Assembly: GCF_963378075.1 (NCBI RefSeq)
Contig: NZ_OY726394.1
Location: 1,488,001 to 1,552,000, forward strand
Length of the DNA stretch: 64,000 nt
Source: Mycolicibacter sp. MU0083
Lineage (GTDB): Bacteria; Actinomycetota; Actinomycetes; Mycobacteriales; Mycobacteriaceae
Reading direction: 5' to 3'
This document shows positions 29,904 to 38,912 of this stretch, piece after piece. The notes under the pieces were generated by a model. The model saw only the letters and a program-made list of their open reading frames with translations. It was not told the origin of the DNA and did not search any database. Each line of letters begins with the position of its first letter. Position 1 is the first letter of the stretch. The position numbers and the translations under genes are program-made.

Positions 29904-31070
29904 GTGCGTGGCAAACCGGGCCGGTTGTCGGCGTTGTGCGGTGGCGCGCTCACCGCGGTCGTTCTGCTCGCCGGCTGCGCACCGTGCGTCGTGCCGGCTG
30001 GAGCACCGCAACTGCACTATCTGGGCCAGGTGCTGCTGGCGCCCGGCACCACTTTCGAGGGCACGGTCGTCGGTGGCCTGTCGGGGATCAGCTACGACCC
30101 CGATCGGGACTGTTACTACGTGATCAGCGACGACCGGTCGGCCCACGGCCCCGCACGCTTCTACACGATGCGACTGGCGGTATCCGAACGCGGCGTGGAC
30201 GACGTGAGGGTCACCGCCGTCCATCCGCTGCGCGACGAGCACGGTCGCACGTTCGCGCCCCGGGATTTCGATGCGTCGCCGCCGGTCGTACCGCCCGACC
30301 CCGAAGGCATCGCATTCGATGCCGGTAGGCGGCTGCTGTACTGGTCCTCGGAGGGGGAGCGCCGCACCGGAGACCCGGGTACCGGCCCGGTGCTGGCCGA
30401 CCCCTGGATCAGAACCGCCGGACCCGACGGCGCCTATCTCGGCCGGTTCGTCCTGCCACCGCAGCTGACCATGTCGGCGCGGCCCACCGGACCGCGCCGC
30501 AACATGGCGCTGGAAGGTCTGACGGTGGCCCCGGACGGCGGGATGCTGTTCGCCGCGATGGAGGGGCCGGGATACGACGACGGCGCCCTGCCGGATCGAT
30601 CCCGCGGTGCGCCAACCCGTGTCACCGCCTACCGGCTGGGTTCCGACGAGGGACCGCCGACACCCGTTGCCCAGTACGCCTATCCGCTGGAGCCGACGCC
30701 GCCCGACGCCGACCCGGCCCAGACCAACGGACTCACCGATCTGGTGGCGTTGTCCGACGAGGAGTTCCTGGTGATCGAGCGGGTGTTCGGCGACCGGCCG
30801 ACGGTCCGGGTGTTCCGTGCCCAGATCGCCGACGCCACCGACGTGTTGGCGATGCCGGTGTTGGCCAATGCCGCCGTGACGCCGATGACCAAGACGCTGG
30901 TGGCCGATCTTTCCGCCACGGCGGGACTCGACCCGCTGGACAACATCGAGGGGATCACGCTGGGGCCGCGCCTGCCCGACGGGCGTCAGACCGTGGTGTT
31001 GGTCAGCGACGACAACTTCTCCCCCCGCCAAGTGACGCAGTTCGTCGCCTTCGCGATGCCCGCGGAGTGA
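29904..31070 (+). CDS. Lipoprotein with esterase-like activity of phytase domain
   Basis: 388 aa from GTG 29904. The signal peptide ends in a lipobox VLLAGC (Cys at about residue 25), so a lipid-anchored exported protein. The mature part looks like the esterase-like activity of phytase family (beta-propeller): FEGTVVGGLSGISYDPDRDC, PPDPEGIAFDAGRRLLYWSS, MALEGLTVAPDGGMLF and PLDNIEGITLGPRLPDGRQ. The family name reflects a reported phosphodiesterase/esterase activity; the substrate here is unknown. Monocistronic, followed by a regulatory region for the TetR pair. Confidence 0.82.
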   Translation: MRGKPGRLSALCGGALTAVVLLAGCAPCVVPAGAPQLHYLGQVLLAPGTTFEGTVVGGLSGISYDPDRDCYYVISDDRSAHGPARFYTMRLAVSERGVDDVRVTAVHPLRDEHGRTFAPRDFDASPPVVPPDPEGIAFDAGRRLLYWSSEGERRTGDPGTGPVLADPWIRTAGPDGAYLGRFVLPPQLTMSARPTGPRRNMALEGLTVAPDGGMLFAAMEGPGYDDGALPDRSRGAPTRVTAYRLGSDEGPPTPVAQYAYPLEPTPPDADPAQTNGLTDLVALSDEEFLVIERVFGDRPTVRVFRAQIADATDVLAMPVLANAAVTPMTKTLVADLSATAGLDPLDNIEGITLGPRLPDGRQTVVLVSDDNFSPRQVTQFVAFAMPAE

Positions 31071-31110
31071 CACCGGCGGGGTGCGGCCGGTCCGGATATC
31101 GCAGACCGAA

Positions 31111-31181
31111 CGGTATCGGCCGCGTCGGAATTGACATTTTTTCGAATGTCACCGGGCGTGTATAACGAGTGCCGGTATCGA
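31111..31181 (+). promoter_or_regulatory. Palindrome-rich promoter region of the tandem TetR genes
   Basis: Contains a perfect 7-6-7 dyad TGACATT/AATGTCA (31132-31138 and 31145-31151) whose left arm includes a TTGACA box, a -10-like TATAAC at 31161-31166, and two direct copies of CGGTATCG flanking the dyad. Suggests operator sites, possibly autoregulatory. TTGACA and TATAAC are 24 bp apart, too far to be a matched pair. Confidence 0.4.
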
Positions 31182-31264
31182 AATGAGTCGACTTTGACAA
31201 TCGGCTGATAGCGTTACCCGGGTGTGGTACGTGTGTCGGTCAACAACGAGGTTGAGTACGAGCG

Positions 31265-31957
31265 TTGGCTGACACCACCGACCGGCGCGCCGATGCTACG
31301 CGCCAGCAGATCATCCGTGCCGCTGCGCATCAGTTCGCGCAGCGACCTTTTCATGACGTCGGCCTTGACGACATCCTTGCGGAAGCGGAATTGACCAAGG
31401 GCGCGATGTATTTCCATTTTCGATCTAAACATGCGCTCGGATTGGCCGTCATCGACGAACAGCTCGCGAAGGCCGGGGCGGCGGTTCAGGCGCTGGTGGA
31501 CCGGAATCTCTCGGGTCTGGAAACTCTGCTGGACGTCGGATATCTGATGGCCGTCGAAGATCTCACCAGTGACAGCGCCCGTGCGGTCCTGCATCTGCTG
31601 CCGGTGGTCGGCCGTGCCGAGGGGCTGCAGGCCACGGTGCTGGGCAATGCGATTCAAGCGTTGAGCAAGGTGGCCGAGCGGGCCGTCGCCGAAGGCGACG
31701 TGGTGGGTCATGAGCCGCAGGACGTCGCACGGATGATGGTGGCCCTGTACCTGGGTCTGCGGCAGGCGGGCGATCTCGATCAGCCCGAACAGTTCCTGCG
31801 GGAGCTGGAGCGAAGCTGGACGGTGGTGCTTCCCAGCGTGGTGCCCGCCGATCGCATCGACTATTTCATCCAATTCGTTCGGCGGCGCACCGCGCTGGCC
31901 GTCAAGACCACGTCGGCGGGGGGAAAAACCGTGGCATCCGACGATCGGGCCGGCTGA
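31265..31957 (+). CDS. TetR-family regulator (ScbR / gamma-butyrolactone-receptor-like), first of tandem pair
   Basis: 230 aa. An in-frame stop at 31253-31255 limits the start; TTG 31265 is the first usable codon. The N-terminal HTH is ATRQQIIRAAAHQFAQRPFH and LDDILAEAELTKGAMYFHFR (about 12-55), close in pattern to the ScbR/ArpA class. The C-terminal ligand domain is helical. The stop overlaps the next TetR start (TGATG), so both regulators are made together. The likely ligand is a small hydrophobic signal, by family analogy only. Confidence 0.82.
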   Translation: MADTTDRRADATRQQIIRAAAHQFAQRPFHDVGLDDILAEAELTKGAMYFHFRSKHALGLAVIDEQLAKAGAAVQALVDRNLSGLETLLDVGYLMAVEDLTSDSARAVLHLLPVVGRAEGLQATVLGNAIQALSKVAERAVAEGDVVGHEPQDVARMMVALYLGLRQAGDLDQPEQFLRELERSWTVVLPSVVPADRIDYFIQFVRRRTALAVKTTSAGGKTVASDDRAG

Positions 31958-32616
31958 TGGCCCGCCAGGTCCGATCCGAAGCGACCCGGCGGAAACTGCT
32001 CGACGCGGCCATCGACGTCTTCGGGGAAGTCGGCTACGTCGCGGCCGGTCGAACGGCGATCATCGAGCGGGCCGGCGTGACCAAAGGCGCGCTGTACCAC
32101 CACTTCGAGTCGATGGATGCGTTGGTGACGGCGATCATCGAGGGTGGCTTCGCATCCGTCCTGACGACGTTCCGCACCATGTGTCAACCGTCCTCTCCGG
32201 CGTTGGAGGGGATGATCCACGGCATGTTCGCGGTGACCCAGGTGTTGGCGACGGACAAGGAGGCGCGGGCGGCCGGGCACCTGGTTTTCGCGCTCGCCGA
32301 GTCCAACGAGCTGGGGGCCGAAGTCGGCGGTGAATGGGCGGCTGCGGTCACCGAACAGGCCGCCCGTGCGATCGCCGAGGGCGACCTGCGCGAGGATCTC
32401 GACCCGCGGTACGTCGCCGAGTCGGTCAGCTCGGCGATGTTGGGGACCTGGTTGCTGACGCACGTCGCCGGCGATGGAATCAGCCGGGTCCACCGGATGT
32501 GGGAGATGGTGCTGCCGGCCATCGTGGTCGAGGAGTCGCTGCCGTATTTCCGGCAGTTCCTCGCGCGTGATGCCCAGCGTTACCAAGCCGACGGCGGTGC
32601 GGTCGCCGAGGGCTGA
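31957..32616 (+). CDS. TetR-family regulator, second of tandem pair
   Basis: 219 aa from ATG 31957, overlapping the previous stop. HTH: ATRRKLLDAAIDVFGEVGYV and AIIERAGVTKGALYHHFESM. The C-terminal domain ends in a region (SLPYFRQFLARDAQRY) similar in plan to the end of its neighbour (RIDYFIQFVRRR), suggesting an old duplication. No target genes are evident; the pair is followed convergently by the PAS gene. Confidence 0.82.
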   Translation: MARQVRSEATRRKLLDAAIDVFGEVGYVAAGRTAIIERAGVTKGALYHHFESMDALVTAIIEGGFASVLTTFRTMCQPSSPALEGMIHGMFAVTQVLATDKEARAAGHLVFALAESNELGAEVGGEWAAAVTEQAARAIAEGDLREDLDPRYVAESVSSAMLGTWLLTHVAGDGISRVHRMWEMVLPAIVVEESLPYFRQFLARDAQRYQADGGAVAEG

Positions 32617-32622
32617 GAGGTG

Positions 32623-33027
32623 TTACCGCTCCTCGAGCCAGAGCTGCTCGGTGAGGTCTTGGAACGTCGCCAGTGCCACGCGGTCGTCGGCCCGCACCAG
32701 CGCCGATTTGCTCATCAGTGCGCGGACCGTCGATCCATCCCGGTGTTCCAGGGAGACAACCAGATTCGCCAGTGAGTGCATGACCGACAGGGCGGACTCC
32801 TCGGCCGGCGGAACCTCGCCGAAGATCTGCCGGAACTCCAGGGCCAGCACCTCTTCGGGGGTGTAACCCAGCATGGCGGCGAACCCGCTGTTGGCGAACA
32901 AGATGGTGCCGTCGTCGGCGATTGCGAGCACCGGAACGGGGATGCGCTCGAGTGCGACGAGGGCGGGCAACTGCCGCAGGGTTTCCATCGGGGCCATGGG
33001 GGTTTGCGCGTTTCGCCGTCGCTCCAT
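32623..33027 (-). CDS. Stand-alone PAS-domain protein
   Basis: 134 aa from ATG 33027. After a short basic start, a single PAS domain fills the protein: ALERIPVPVLAIADDGTILF, ANSGFAAMLGYTPEEVLALE and a C-terminal HRDGSTVRALMSKSALVRAD. PAS domains bind small ligands or mediate partner contact. There is no output domain, so it probably signals by binding another protein, perhaps the GGDEF-EAL protein encoded upstream on the same strand. The longer open frame upstream is Arg-rich and unconvincing. Confidence 0.7.
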   Translation of the reverse strand: MERRRNAQTPMAPMETLRQLPALVALERIPVPVLAIADDGTILFANSGFAAMLGYTPEEVLALEFRQIFGEVPPAEESALSVMHSLANLVVSLEHRDGSTVRALMSKSALVRADDRVALATFQDLTEQLWLEER

Positions 33028-33407
33028 GTGACTGATTATGACGGGCCTTGCCGACGGCGTGGGCACTCTCGTCGGTGTGGGGCGCAGACGGGAGACGAAG
33101 CACCGCTGCCGCCCGAGAAAGTGACATGACGCATAGTCTTGTGCGCGTTGCACATCATCCAAAAGGTATGTATTGTCGGGCGCTATGCGAGGGACTGGTC
33201 TGCGAGGAACGGGCGCGCTGCGGCGTGCGCCGTGGCCCGCCACCGATGCATCCCTCCCGCAGCTTCGCCCGGGGCACCTTGAGGGGTCCGCATCGCCGAT
33301 CGCCGCCGCTCGCCGAGCCGCGTTGGTGCACCGCACCGACGACCGCGCTCGCCGGCAGGCAACCGGGGGTGCGGTTGTGTGCCACTTTCTACCGGGCGAT
33401 GTTCTTG
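33028..33407. other. 380-bp intergenic region with no supported gene
   Basis: Lies between the end of the GGDEF-EAL gene and the start of the PAS gene, both leftward. Open frames on both strands here are Arg/Pro-rich shadows. The part 33125-33180 is less GC-rich and may contain the PAS-gene promoter; no clear box or repeat was found. Confidence 0.5.
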
Positions 33408-35261
33408 TCAGATAACCAATGCCTGGCTGTCGGCCAGGAACGGCATCGCCATCCATCGCGACGCCAGCATTGATTCGGCGGCGGGACCCGGCACCGGGCG
33501 GGAGAACAGGAAGCCCTGTGCCCGGTGGCAGCCGTGTCGCATTAGGGTGAGTGCGGCCGCCGAGGTCTCCACCCCCTCCGCGACCACCTGAAGGCCGAAG
33601 GCCTCGGCAAGGGCGATGATCGCCCGGACGATCGCGAGATCCCCGGCGTTGGCGCCCAATTCCCGGACGAAGACGGCATCGATCTTGAGGGTGTCGACCG
33701 GCAGATCCTTCAGGTGCGACAGGACGGCATATCCGGTGCCGAAGTCGTCTATCGCGATCTGCACCCCGGCTTCACGCAATTCGGCGAGGGTCCGCCGGGT
33801 GGTCTCGATGTTCTGCACCACTGCGCGTTCGGTGATCTCGAGGCAGAGTGAATTCGGGCGCAACCCGAACTCGGCGATGGTGTCCACCACGTTCTGCACG
33901 AAGCCGCGGGCGGCCAGTTGGACGGGGGAGACGTTGATGCGCAGCGTGGCATTGGTCCGCACCCCGTTGGCCTGCCAACGACTGAAGTCCGCGCACGCGG
34001 TGCGCATCACCCAACGGCCCAGATCGTCGGCCAGGTTCGCCGATTCGGCGATGCTGATGAAAGACGCCGGCAACAGCAGTCCGCGGGTCGGATGCCGCCA
34101 CCGGACCAACGCCTCCATCGCGACGATCGCGCCGCTCCACAGGTCGACCTCGGGCTGGTAGTACAGCAGCAGCGATTCGTCGTCCATCTTGCCCTGCAGG
34201 TGCAGCTCGATGTCCTTGCGGAACAGGCTCTTCAGCGCCATGTCGTCGGTGGAGCTGACGGTCTGGTTGCCGCCGCCGCGTTTGGCGGCCAGCACGGCTT
34301 CGTCGGCGCGGTGCAACAGTCCGGCGCTGGTGTCCTCGCCGGGCAACCCGACCGTCACACCGACGCTGACCGTGCTGTTGACGGTGTGGCCCTGGATCTC
34401 GATCCGCTCGCGCAACGCGCCCTGCAGGCGGTCGGCGAAGGTCTCGGCGCTGGCCATCGACATGGGCCAGTCCGGAATGACCACGAACTCGTCGCCGCCG
34501 ATCCGGGCGGCCATGGTCCGGTTCCCGGCATAGGCGCGCAACCGCCTGGCGAAGTCCTGGATGAACCAGTCGCCGGCCGCATGTCCCAGGTAGTCGTTGA
34601 TCGGCTTGAGCCGATCGAGGTCGATGTAGAAGACGCCGACGGGTCCGGGTTTTCCGGCGACCAGTCGTTCGGAGAGGTGGGCGACCAGCGAGCGGCGATT
34701 GTGCAGACCGGTTAAGTCGTCGTGATCGGCCAGATAGCGCAGCCGTTCCTCGGCCGCGACCCGGGCCTGCAGCTGCGCGAACAGCGAGGCGATCGCCTCG
34801 ATCGTATTGAGCTCCTCGGGCCGCCACTTGGGCCGGCGGAACTTGACCAGGCCCAGCATGCCCGTGGTGACCGGGCCGGAGATCAGCGGTGCGGTGGCCA
34901 CCGACAGGGATTCCACGGCGTGGCTCTTCGCCATCTCGCGCACGTAGCCGGACTCGGCGGGATCCGGCCGGATGATTGCGACGTTTGTGCCGTGCGCGCA
35001 GCTGGTGAAGACCGGGTCGGCGGTGGTGAAGGAGACCACCGCCAAGGGGTCGGGGTCCGGTGGCTCCGGGCGGGGCGGCCACTCGGCCACCAGCTTGGAT
35101 GCCCGGATCTCGTGGTCGTTGTGACGCAGGAATCCGGCGTCGACGTTGAGCTGATCGACCAGCGTCTGCAGCACCCGCTCGCTGACCGCGGGGGCAGAGG
35201 ACGGCGTGGTGGCCATCAGCTGGGCGGCGATCGAGGTGACCAGCGCCAATCTATCCGCCAC
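33408..35261 (-). CDS. GAF-GGDEF-EAL cyclic-di-GMP turnover protein
   Basis: 617 aa from GTG 35261. An N-terminal GAF-like sensor (about 1-170) is followed by a GGDEF diguanylate cyclase domain with an intact GGDEF motif (ARIGGDEFVVIP, about 250) and DHDDLTGLHNRRSL, then an EAL phosphodiesterase domain with EALVRWRHP, DDFGTGYAVLSHLKDLPVD, LKID and VVAEGVET all present. No RxxD inhibitory site is seen five residues before GGDEF. Both catalytic domains therefore look active, so net direction would be set by the sensor. Mycobacteria encode few such proteins, the closest I recall being Rv1354c. The protein is soluble. Confidence 0.9.
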   Translation of the reverse strand: MADRLALVTSIAAQLMATTPSSAPAVSERVLQTLVDQLNVDAGFLRHNDHEIRASKLVAEWPPRPEPPDPDPLAVVSFTTADPVFTSCAHGTNVAIIRPDPAESGYVREMAKSHAVESLSVATAPLISGPVTTGMLGLVKFRRPKWRPEELNTIEAIASLFAQLQARVAAEERLRYLADHDDLTGLHNRRSLVAHLSERLVAGKPGPVGVFYIDLDRLKPINDYLGHAAGDWFIQDFARRLRAYAGNRTMAARIGGDEFVVIPDWPMSMASAETFADRLQGALRERIEIQGHTVNSTVSVGVTVGLPGEDTSAGLLHRADEAVLAAKRGGGNQTVSSTDDMALKSLFRKDIELHLQGKMDDESLLLYYQPEVDLWSGAIVAMEALVRWRHPTRGLLLPASFISIAESANLADDLGRWVMRTACADFSRWQANGVRTNATLRINVSPVQLAARGFVQNVVDTIAEFGLRPNSLCLEITERAVVQNIETTRRTLAELREAGVQIAIDDFGTGYAVLSHLKDLPVDTLKIDAVFVRELGANAGDLAIVRAIIALAEAFGLQVVAEGVETSAAALTLMRHGCHRAQGFLFSRPVPGPAAESMLASRWMAMPFLADSQALVI

Positions 35262-35429
35262 GATGTCCTTCCCCCGAAGACCGCAGCCCGGTCGAGGAGC
35301 CGCCGGGGCCGCCGGATGCCTGCGTTCGCTTCGGGCTGGTGCTGCCCGTGAGCATATTCGAAAAGGCGATCAGCCCGGACGCATCCCGGCGGAATCGTCG
35401 CCGCCGGCCGTGGTGGTGCGCGTGCCGCG

Positions 35430-35897
35430 TTAGCGGACCGGCCGGGTGGGGCCGGCGTCGGTCAGGAACCGGTGCAGAACCGCGACGGCGTCGGCGAGCG
35501 TCTGGCGGTCTTCCGGGGAGAGCCGGTCGAGTTCGGGATCGAGCGCGGCGGCCCGATCCTGGCGAACCCGCGCCATGGTCTCGATGCCCTTCTCGGTGAT
35601 CCGGATCAGCACGGCACGGGCATCGAGCGGGTCGGCGGTGCGCGTGGTCAGCCCGGCGTCCTCAAGCCGACGGACCTGAGTCGTCATGGTCGGCTGCGAG
35701 CAATGGTCCACCGCCGCCAGCTCGGAGATCCGGGCCACTTCCAAGTCCTCGATAGTGGAAAGTAGCCGGGCCTGCGCACCGGGGATCGGGAGGGCCACGC
35801 GTTGGGTAGCCAACCGGTTGAGCCGGGAAACGACGCTGAGCAAGTCAGCTCCTAGGCTGACACAGGCGGGTGCGACCATCGCGCAAGTATTACACAT
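35430..35897 (-). CDS. MarR-family regulator (Rv2327-like)
   Basis: 155 aa from ATG 35897; ATG 35879 is a second possible start and neither has a clear ribosome-binding site. The winged helix is [40 protein letters not shown] and a wing [16 protein letters not shown]. It is divergent from the fused ECF transporter gene with a short shared promoter region (35898-35956), the arrangement of Rv2327/Rv2326c, so it probably controls that transporter. AAGTATT occurs twice in the region (35885-35891 and 35932-35938). Confidence 0.8.
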   Translation of the reverse strand: MCNTCAMVAPACVSLGADLLSVVSRLNRLATQRVALPIPGAQARLLSTIEDLEVARISELAAVDHCSQPTMTTQVRRLEDAGLTTRTADPLDARAVLIRITEKGIETMARVRQDRAAALDPELDRLSPEDRQTLADAVAVLHRFLTDAGPTRPVR

Positions 35898-35956
35898 GGG
35901 TGGACGAAAGTGGACCAGGTTGGCAATCGAAGTATTCAGCCTGGCAGAATCGACTG

Positions 35957-38005
35957 GTGACGAAGACCGGTCGGGGTGACGCGCCTGTCCCGCGGAGGTC
36001 GATCGAACCCGTCGAAGTCGCCCAGGCCGCCGTGATGGCGGCACTGTGCGCGGCGACCGCCATTCTGTCGATCGTGGTGCCCTTCGCGGGCGGGTTGGCG
36101 CTGCTGGGCACGGTGCCGATGGGTCTGCTGGCCTACCGCTACCGGATCCGGGTGTTGATCGCCGCCACGGTCGCGTCCGGGACCATCGCATTCCTGATCG
36201 CCGGCATGGGCGGCTTCATGACGGTGATCAACTGCGCCTACATCGGCGGGTTGACCGGCGCCATCAAACGCCACCGGCGCGGCCTGCCGACCGTGATCGC
36301 GACCGCCACGGTGGCCGGCGCGATCTTCGGGACCGGTGTGGTGCTGGCATTGAGTGTGCTGTCGCGATTGCGGCACCTGATCTTCGAGGCGATCATCGCC
36401 AACGTCCGCGGCGTGGCGGTGGCCATGGAGCGGGTTCCACTGCCGGAATTCCAGCAGGCGGCCCGGGATCTGACCGGGTTCGTCGCCACCATGCTGCGGC
36501 ATTGGCAGTGGCTCATCCTGGCCCAGACCACGATCAGCATCGTGTTGGTGTCCCTGCTGGGCTGGTGGGCGTTGTCGCGGGTGCTCGACAGGCTGAGCGG
36601 GGTGCCCGACGTGCACAAGCTCGACCTGCCCGTCGAAAGCGGCCCGGTGGCACCGGTGCCGGTGCGACTCGAGGAGGTGCGGTTCCGCTACCCGCAGACC
36701 GATCACGACGCATTGGGGCCGGTGAGCCTGGACGTGCAGGCCGGTGAGCACGTCGCCGTCACCGGCGCCAACGGGTCGGGCAAGACCACCTTGATGCTGT
36801 TGCTGGCCGGTCGTGCCCCGACTTCGGGCACCGTCGAGCGCCTGGGCGCGGTGGGCCTGGGCGCACCCGGCGGTACCGCCGTGGTGATGCAGCACCCGGA
36901 GAGCCAGGTGCTGGGTACCCGGGTCGCCGACGACGTGGTGTGGGGCCTGCCCGCCGGCACCGCGATCGACGTGGATCGGCTCCTGGGCGAAGTCGGTCTG
37001 GCCGGATTCGCCGAGCGCGACACCGGAGGCCTGTCCGGTGGTGAACTACAGCGGCTGGCGGTCGCGGCGGCCTTGGCGCGCGAGCCCGCCCTCCTGATCG
37101 CCGACGAGGTCACCAGCATGGTCGATCCGCAGGGCCGGGAGGTGCTGCTGGGCGTGCTGTCGAAGCTGGCCGGACGTTCGGAACGACGATGCACGTCCCT
37201 GGTCCACATCACCCACTACAACGACGAAGCCGACAGCGCCGACCGCACCATCGACCTCAGCGGCTCCCGGGACAACACCGCCATGGTGAAAACCGCCGAG
37301 GCCCCCCGCGCCACCGCCGGGACGGTGCCGGGTCGCAACGGCCCACCGGTGCTGGAGTTGGTGGGCGTCGGGCACGAGTACGGCACCGGGACACCGTGGG
37401 CCAAAACCGCGCTGCACGACATCAGCTTCACCGTCGGTGAAGGCGACGGGCTGCTGATCCACGGCGGCAACGGCTCGGGTAAGTCCACGCTGGCCTGGAT
37501 CATGGCGGGGCTGACGACGCCGACCACCGGAAGTTGCCTGCTCGGTGGGCGACCCGCCGACGAGCAGGTGGGTGCGGTCGCGTTGTCGTTCCAGGCGGCC
37601 CGGCTGCAACTGATGCGCAGCCACGTCGGTGCGGAAGTGGCGTCGGCGGGCGGGTTTTCGTCGCGGGACCGCGGCCGGATCAACGCCGCGCTGGCCGCCG
37701 TCGGCCTGGACGCCGCGCTGGCCGGCCGGCGTATCGACCAACTCAGCGGCGGCCAGATGCGCCGCCTGGTACTCGCCGGGCTGCTGGCCAGGTCGCCGCG
37801 GGCGCTGATCCTCGACGAGCCGCTGGCCGGCCTCGACGCCGCCAGCCGGGCCGGGCTGTTGCGGTTGCTGGAGGACCTGCGGCGGGAGACCGGGCTGACC
37901 GTCGTGGTCATCTCGCACGACTTCGCCGGCCTGGAGCAACTGTGCCCGACGACTTTGCATCTGCAGGGCGGCCTGCTGGTGCCGGCATCGGTGGGGGGAT
38001 CGTGA
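35957..38005 (+). CDS. ECF-type transporter: membrane S-like domain fused to two ATPase domains (Rv2326c-like)
   Basis: 682 aa from GTG 35957. Residues 1-210 hold about six hydrophobic helices ([60 protein letters not shown]). Then come two complete ABC ATPase domains: Walker [10 protein letters not shown] (about 270) with signature LSGGELQRL (about 358), and Walker [10 protein letters not shown] (about 502) with LSGGQMRRL (about 595), Walker [13 protein letters not shown] and an H-loop VISHDF. Together with the EcfT behind it, this is a complete vitamin or metal energy-coupling-factor importer in two polypeptides. Substrate unknown. GTGA overlap with ecfT. Confidence 0.87.
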   Translation: MTKTGRGDAPVPRRSIEPVEVAQAAVMAALCAATAILSIVVPFAGGLALLGTVPMGLLAYRYRIRVLIAATVASGTIAFLIAGMGGFMTVINCAYIGGLTGAIKRHRRGLPTVIATATVAGAIFGTGVVLALSVLSRLRHLIFEAIIANVRGVAVAMERVPLPEFQQAARDLTGFVATMLRHWQWLILAQTTISIVLVSLLGWWALSRVLDRLSGVPDVHKLDLPVESGPVAPVPVRLEEVRFRYPQTDHDALGPVSLDVQAGEHVAVTGANGSGKTTLMLLLAGRAPTSGTVERLGAVGLGAPGGTAVVMQHPESQVLGTRVADDVVWGLPAGTAIDVDRLLGEVGLAGFAERDTGGLSGGELQRLAVAAALAREPALLIADEVTSMVDPQGREVLLGVLSKLAGRSERRCTSLVHITHYNDEADSADRTIDLSGSRDNTAMVKTAEAPRATAGTVPGRNGPPVLELVGVGHEYGTGTPWAKTALHDISFTVGEGDGLLIHGGNGSGKSTLAWIMAGLTTPTTGSCLLGGRPADEQVGAVALSFQAARLQLMRSHVGAEVASAGGFSSRDRGRINAALAAVGLDAALAGRRIDQLSGGQMRRLVLAGLLARSPRALILDEPLAGLDAASRAGLLRLLEDLRRETGLTVVVISHDFAGLEQLCPTTLHLQGGLLVPASVGGS

Positions 38006-38820
38006 CGGCTGCCGACAACCGCTCGACGAATCGGCCGTCCCGCCCGGTGGTGCTGCTGCGACCGGTACCCGGTGACTCGGCGGTGCACCGCCTGTGGGCG
38101 GGCACCAAGCTGATCGTGGTCTTCGCGATCTCGGTGTTGCTGACCTACTACCCGGGCTGGGTGACGATCGCCGCCGTGGCGCTGCTGATCTTCGCCGCGG
38201 CCAGGGTCGCCCGGATCCCGCGGGGCGCGTTGCCCACCGTCCCGCGCTGGCTCTGGATCCTCCTGGCGGTCGGCGGCGGTACCGCGGCCATGGCGGGCGG
38301 CGACCCGGCCGGTTTCGGTGGGCTGCTGTTCTTCCTGCGGATCACCGCGCTGTCCGTCGTGCTACTGGCGTTGGGGGCGATGGTCTCGTGGACCACCAAC
38401 GTCGCCGAGATCGCGCCGGCGGTGGCCACACTGGGCCGCCCGCTGCGATTGCTGCGCATCCCGGTCGATGACTGGGCGGTGGCGCTCGCCCTGGCATTGC
38501 GGGCGTTCCCGATGCTGATCGACGAGTTCCGGGTCCTCTACGCCGCTAGAAGACTGCGTCCGCCGCCACCGGGGCGCAGTGGGCGCCGGCGTCGGCACCG
38601 TTGGGCCAGGGAGGCCATCGACCTGATCACCGCCGCGATCACCGTCACGCTGCGCCGCGCCGATGAGATGGGCGATGCGATCACCGCGCGCGGCGGAATC
38701 GGCCAGATCGCGGCATCGCCGGCGCGGCCGGGACTCGCCGACCTGTGGGCTCTGGTGGTGGTGGCCGTGATCTGTGGTGCGGCCGTGGCGCTGGAACTGA
38801 CGGTGCTGGCGACGACCTGA
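38002..38820 (+). CDS. ECF transporter transmembrane component EcfT
   Basis: 272 aa from GTG 38002, overlapping the upstream stop (GTGA). Hydrophobic helices at [51 protein letters not shown] and a last one near the C-terminus. The coupling helix contains [12 protein letters not shown], matching the ARG motif that contacts the ATPase pair in ECF transporters. Works with the fused S-A-A protein encoded just before it. Confidence 0.88.
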   Translation: MTAADNRSTNRPSRPVVLLRPVPGDSAVHRLWAGTKLIVVFAISVLLTYYPGWVTIAAVALLIFAAARVARIPRGALPTVPRWLWILLAVGGGTAAMAGGDPAGFGGLLFFLRITALSVVLLALGAMVSWTTNVAEIAPAVATLGRPLRLLRIPVDDWAVALALALRAFPMLIDEFRVLYAARRLRPPPPGRSGRRRRHRWAREAIDLITAAITVTLRRADEMGDAITARGGIGQIAASPARPGLADLWALVVVAVICGAAVALELTVLATT

Positions 38821-38825
38821 CTCTT

Positions 38826-38886
38826 CGCGAGATCCCGCTCACGCAGGTAGCCACTCGCAGTTTCACTGCGTGAATCCGATCTCGCG
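38826..38886. repeat. Long interrupted palindrome between convergent ecfT and uspC
   Basis: Outer arms CGCGAGATC (38826-38834) and GATCTCGCG (38878-38886), inner arms TCACGCAG (38839-38846) and CTGCGTGA (38866-38873), plus a competing small hairpin CGCAGT-TTC-ACTGCG (38856-38870). It probably acts as a bidirectional terminator. Its TTTCACTGCGT core recurs at 47339-47349, so it may be a dispersed intergenic repeat. Confidence 0.6.
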
Positions 38887-38912
38887 GAGGGGTAAAGGGG
38901 CGGAGGGGCGAG

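Noticed and set aside
33028..33456. N-terminal extension of the PAS protein or separate small genes here
   Set aside because: Arg/Pro/Cys-rich translations with no conserved pattern; ATG 33027 gives a compact PAS protein.
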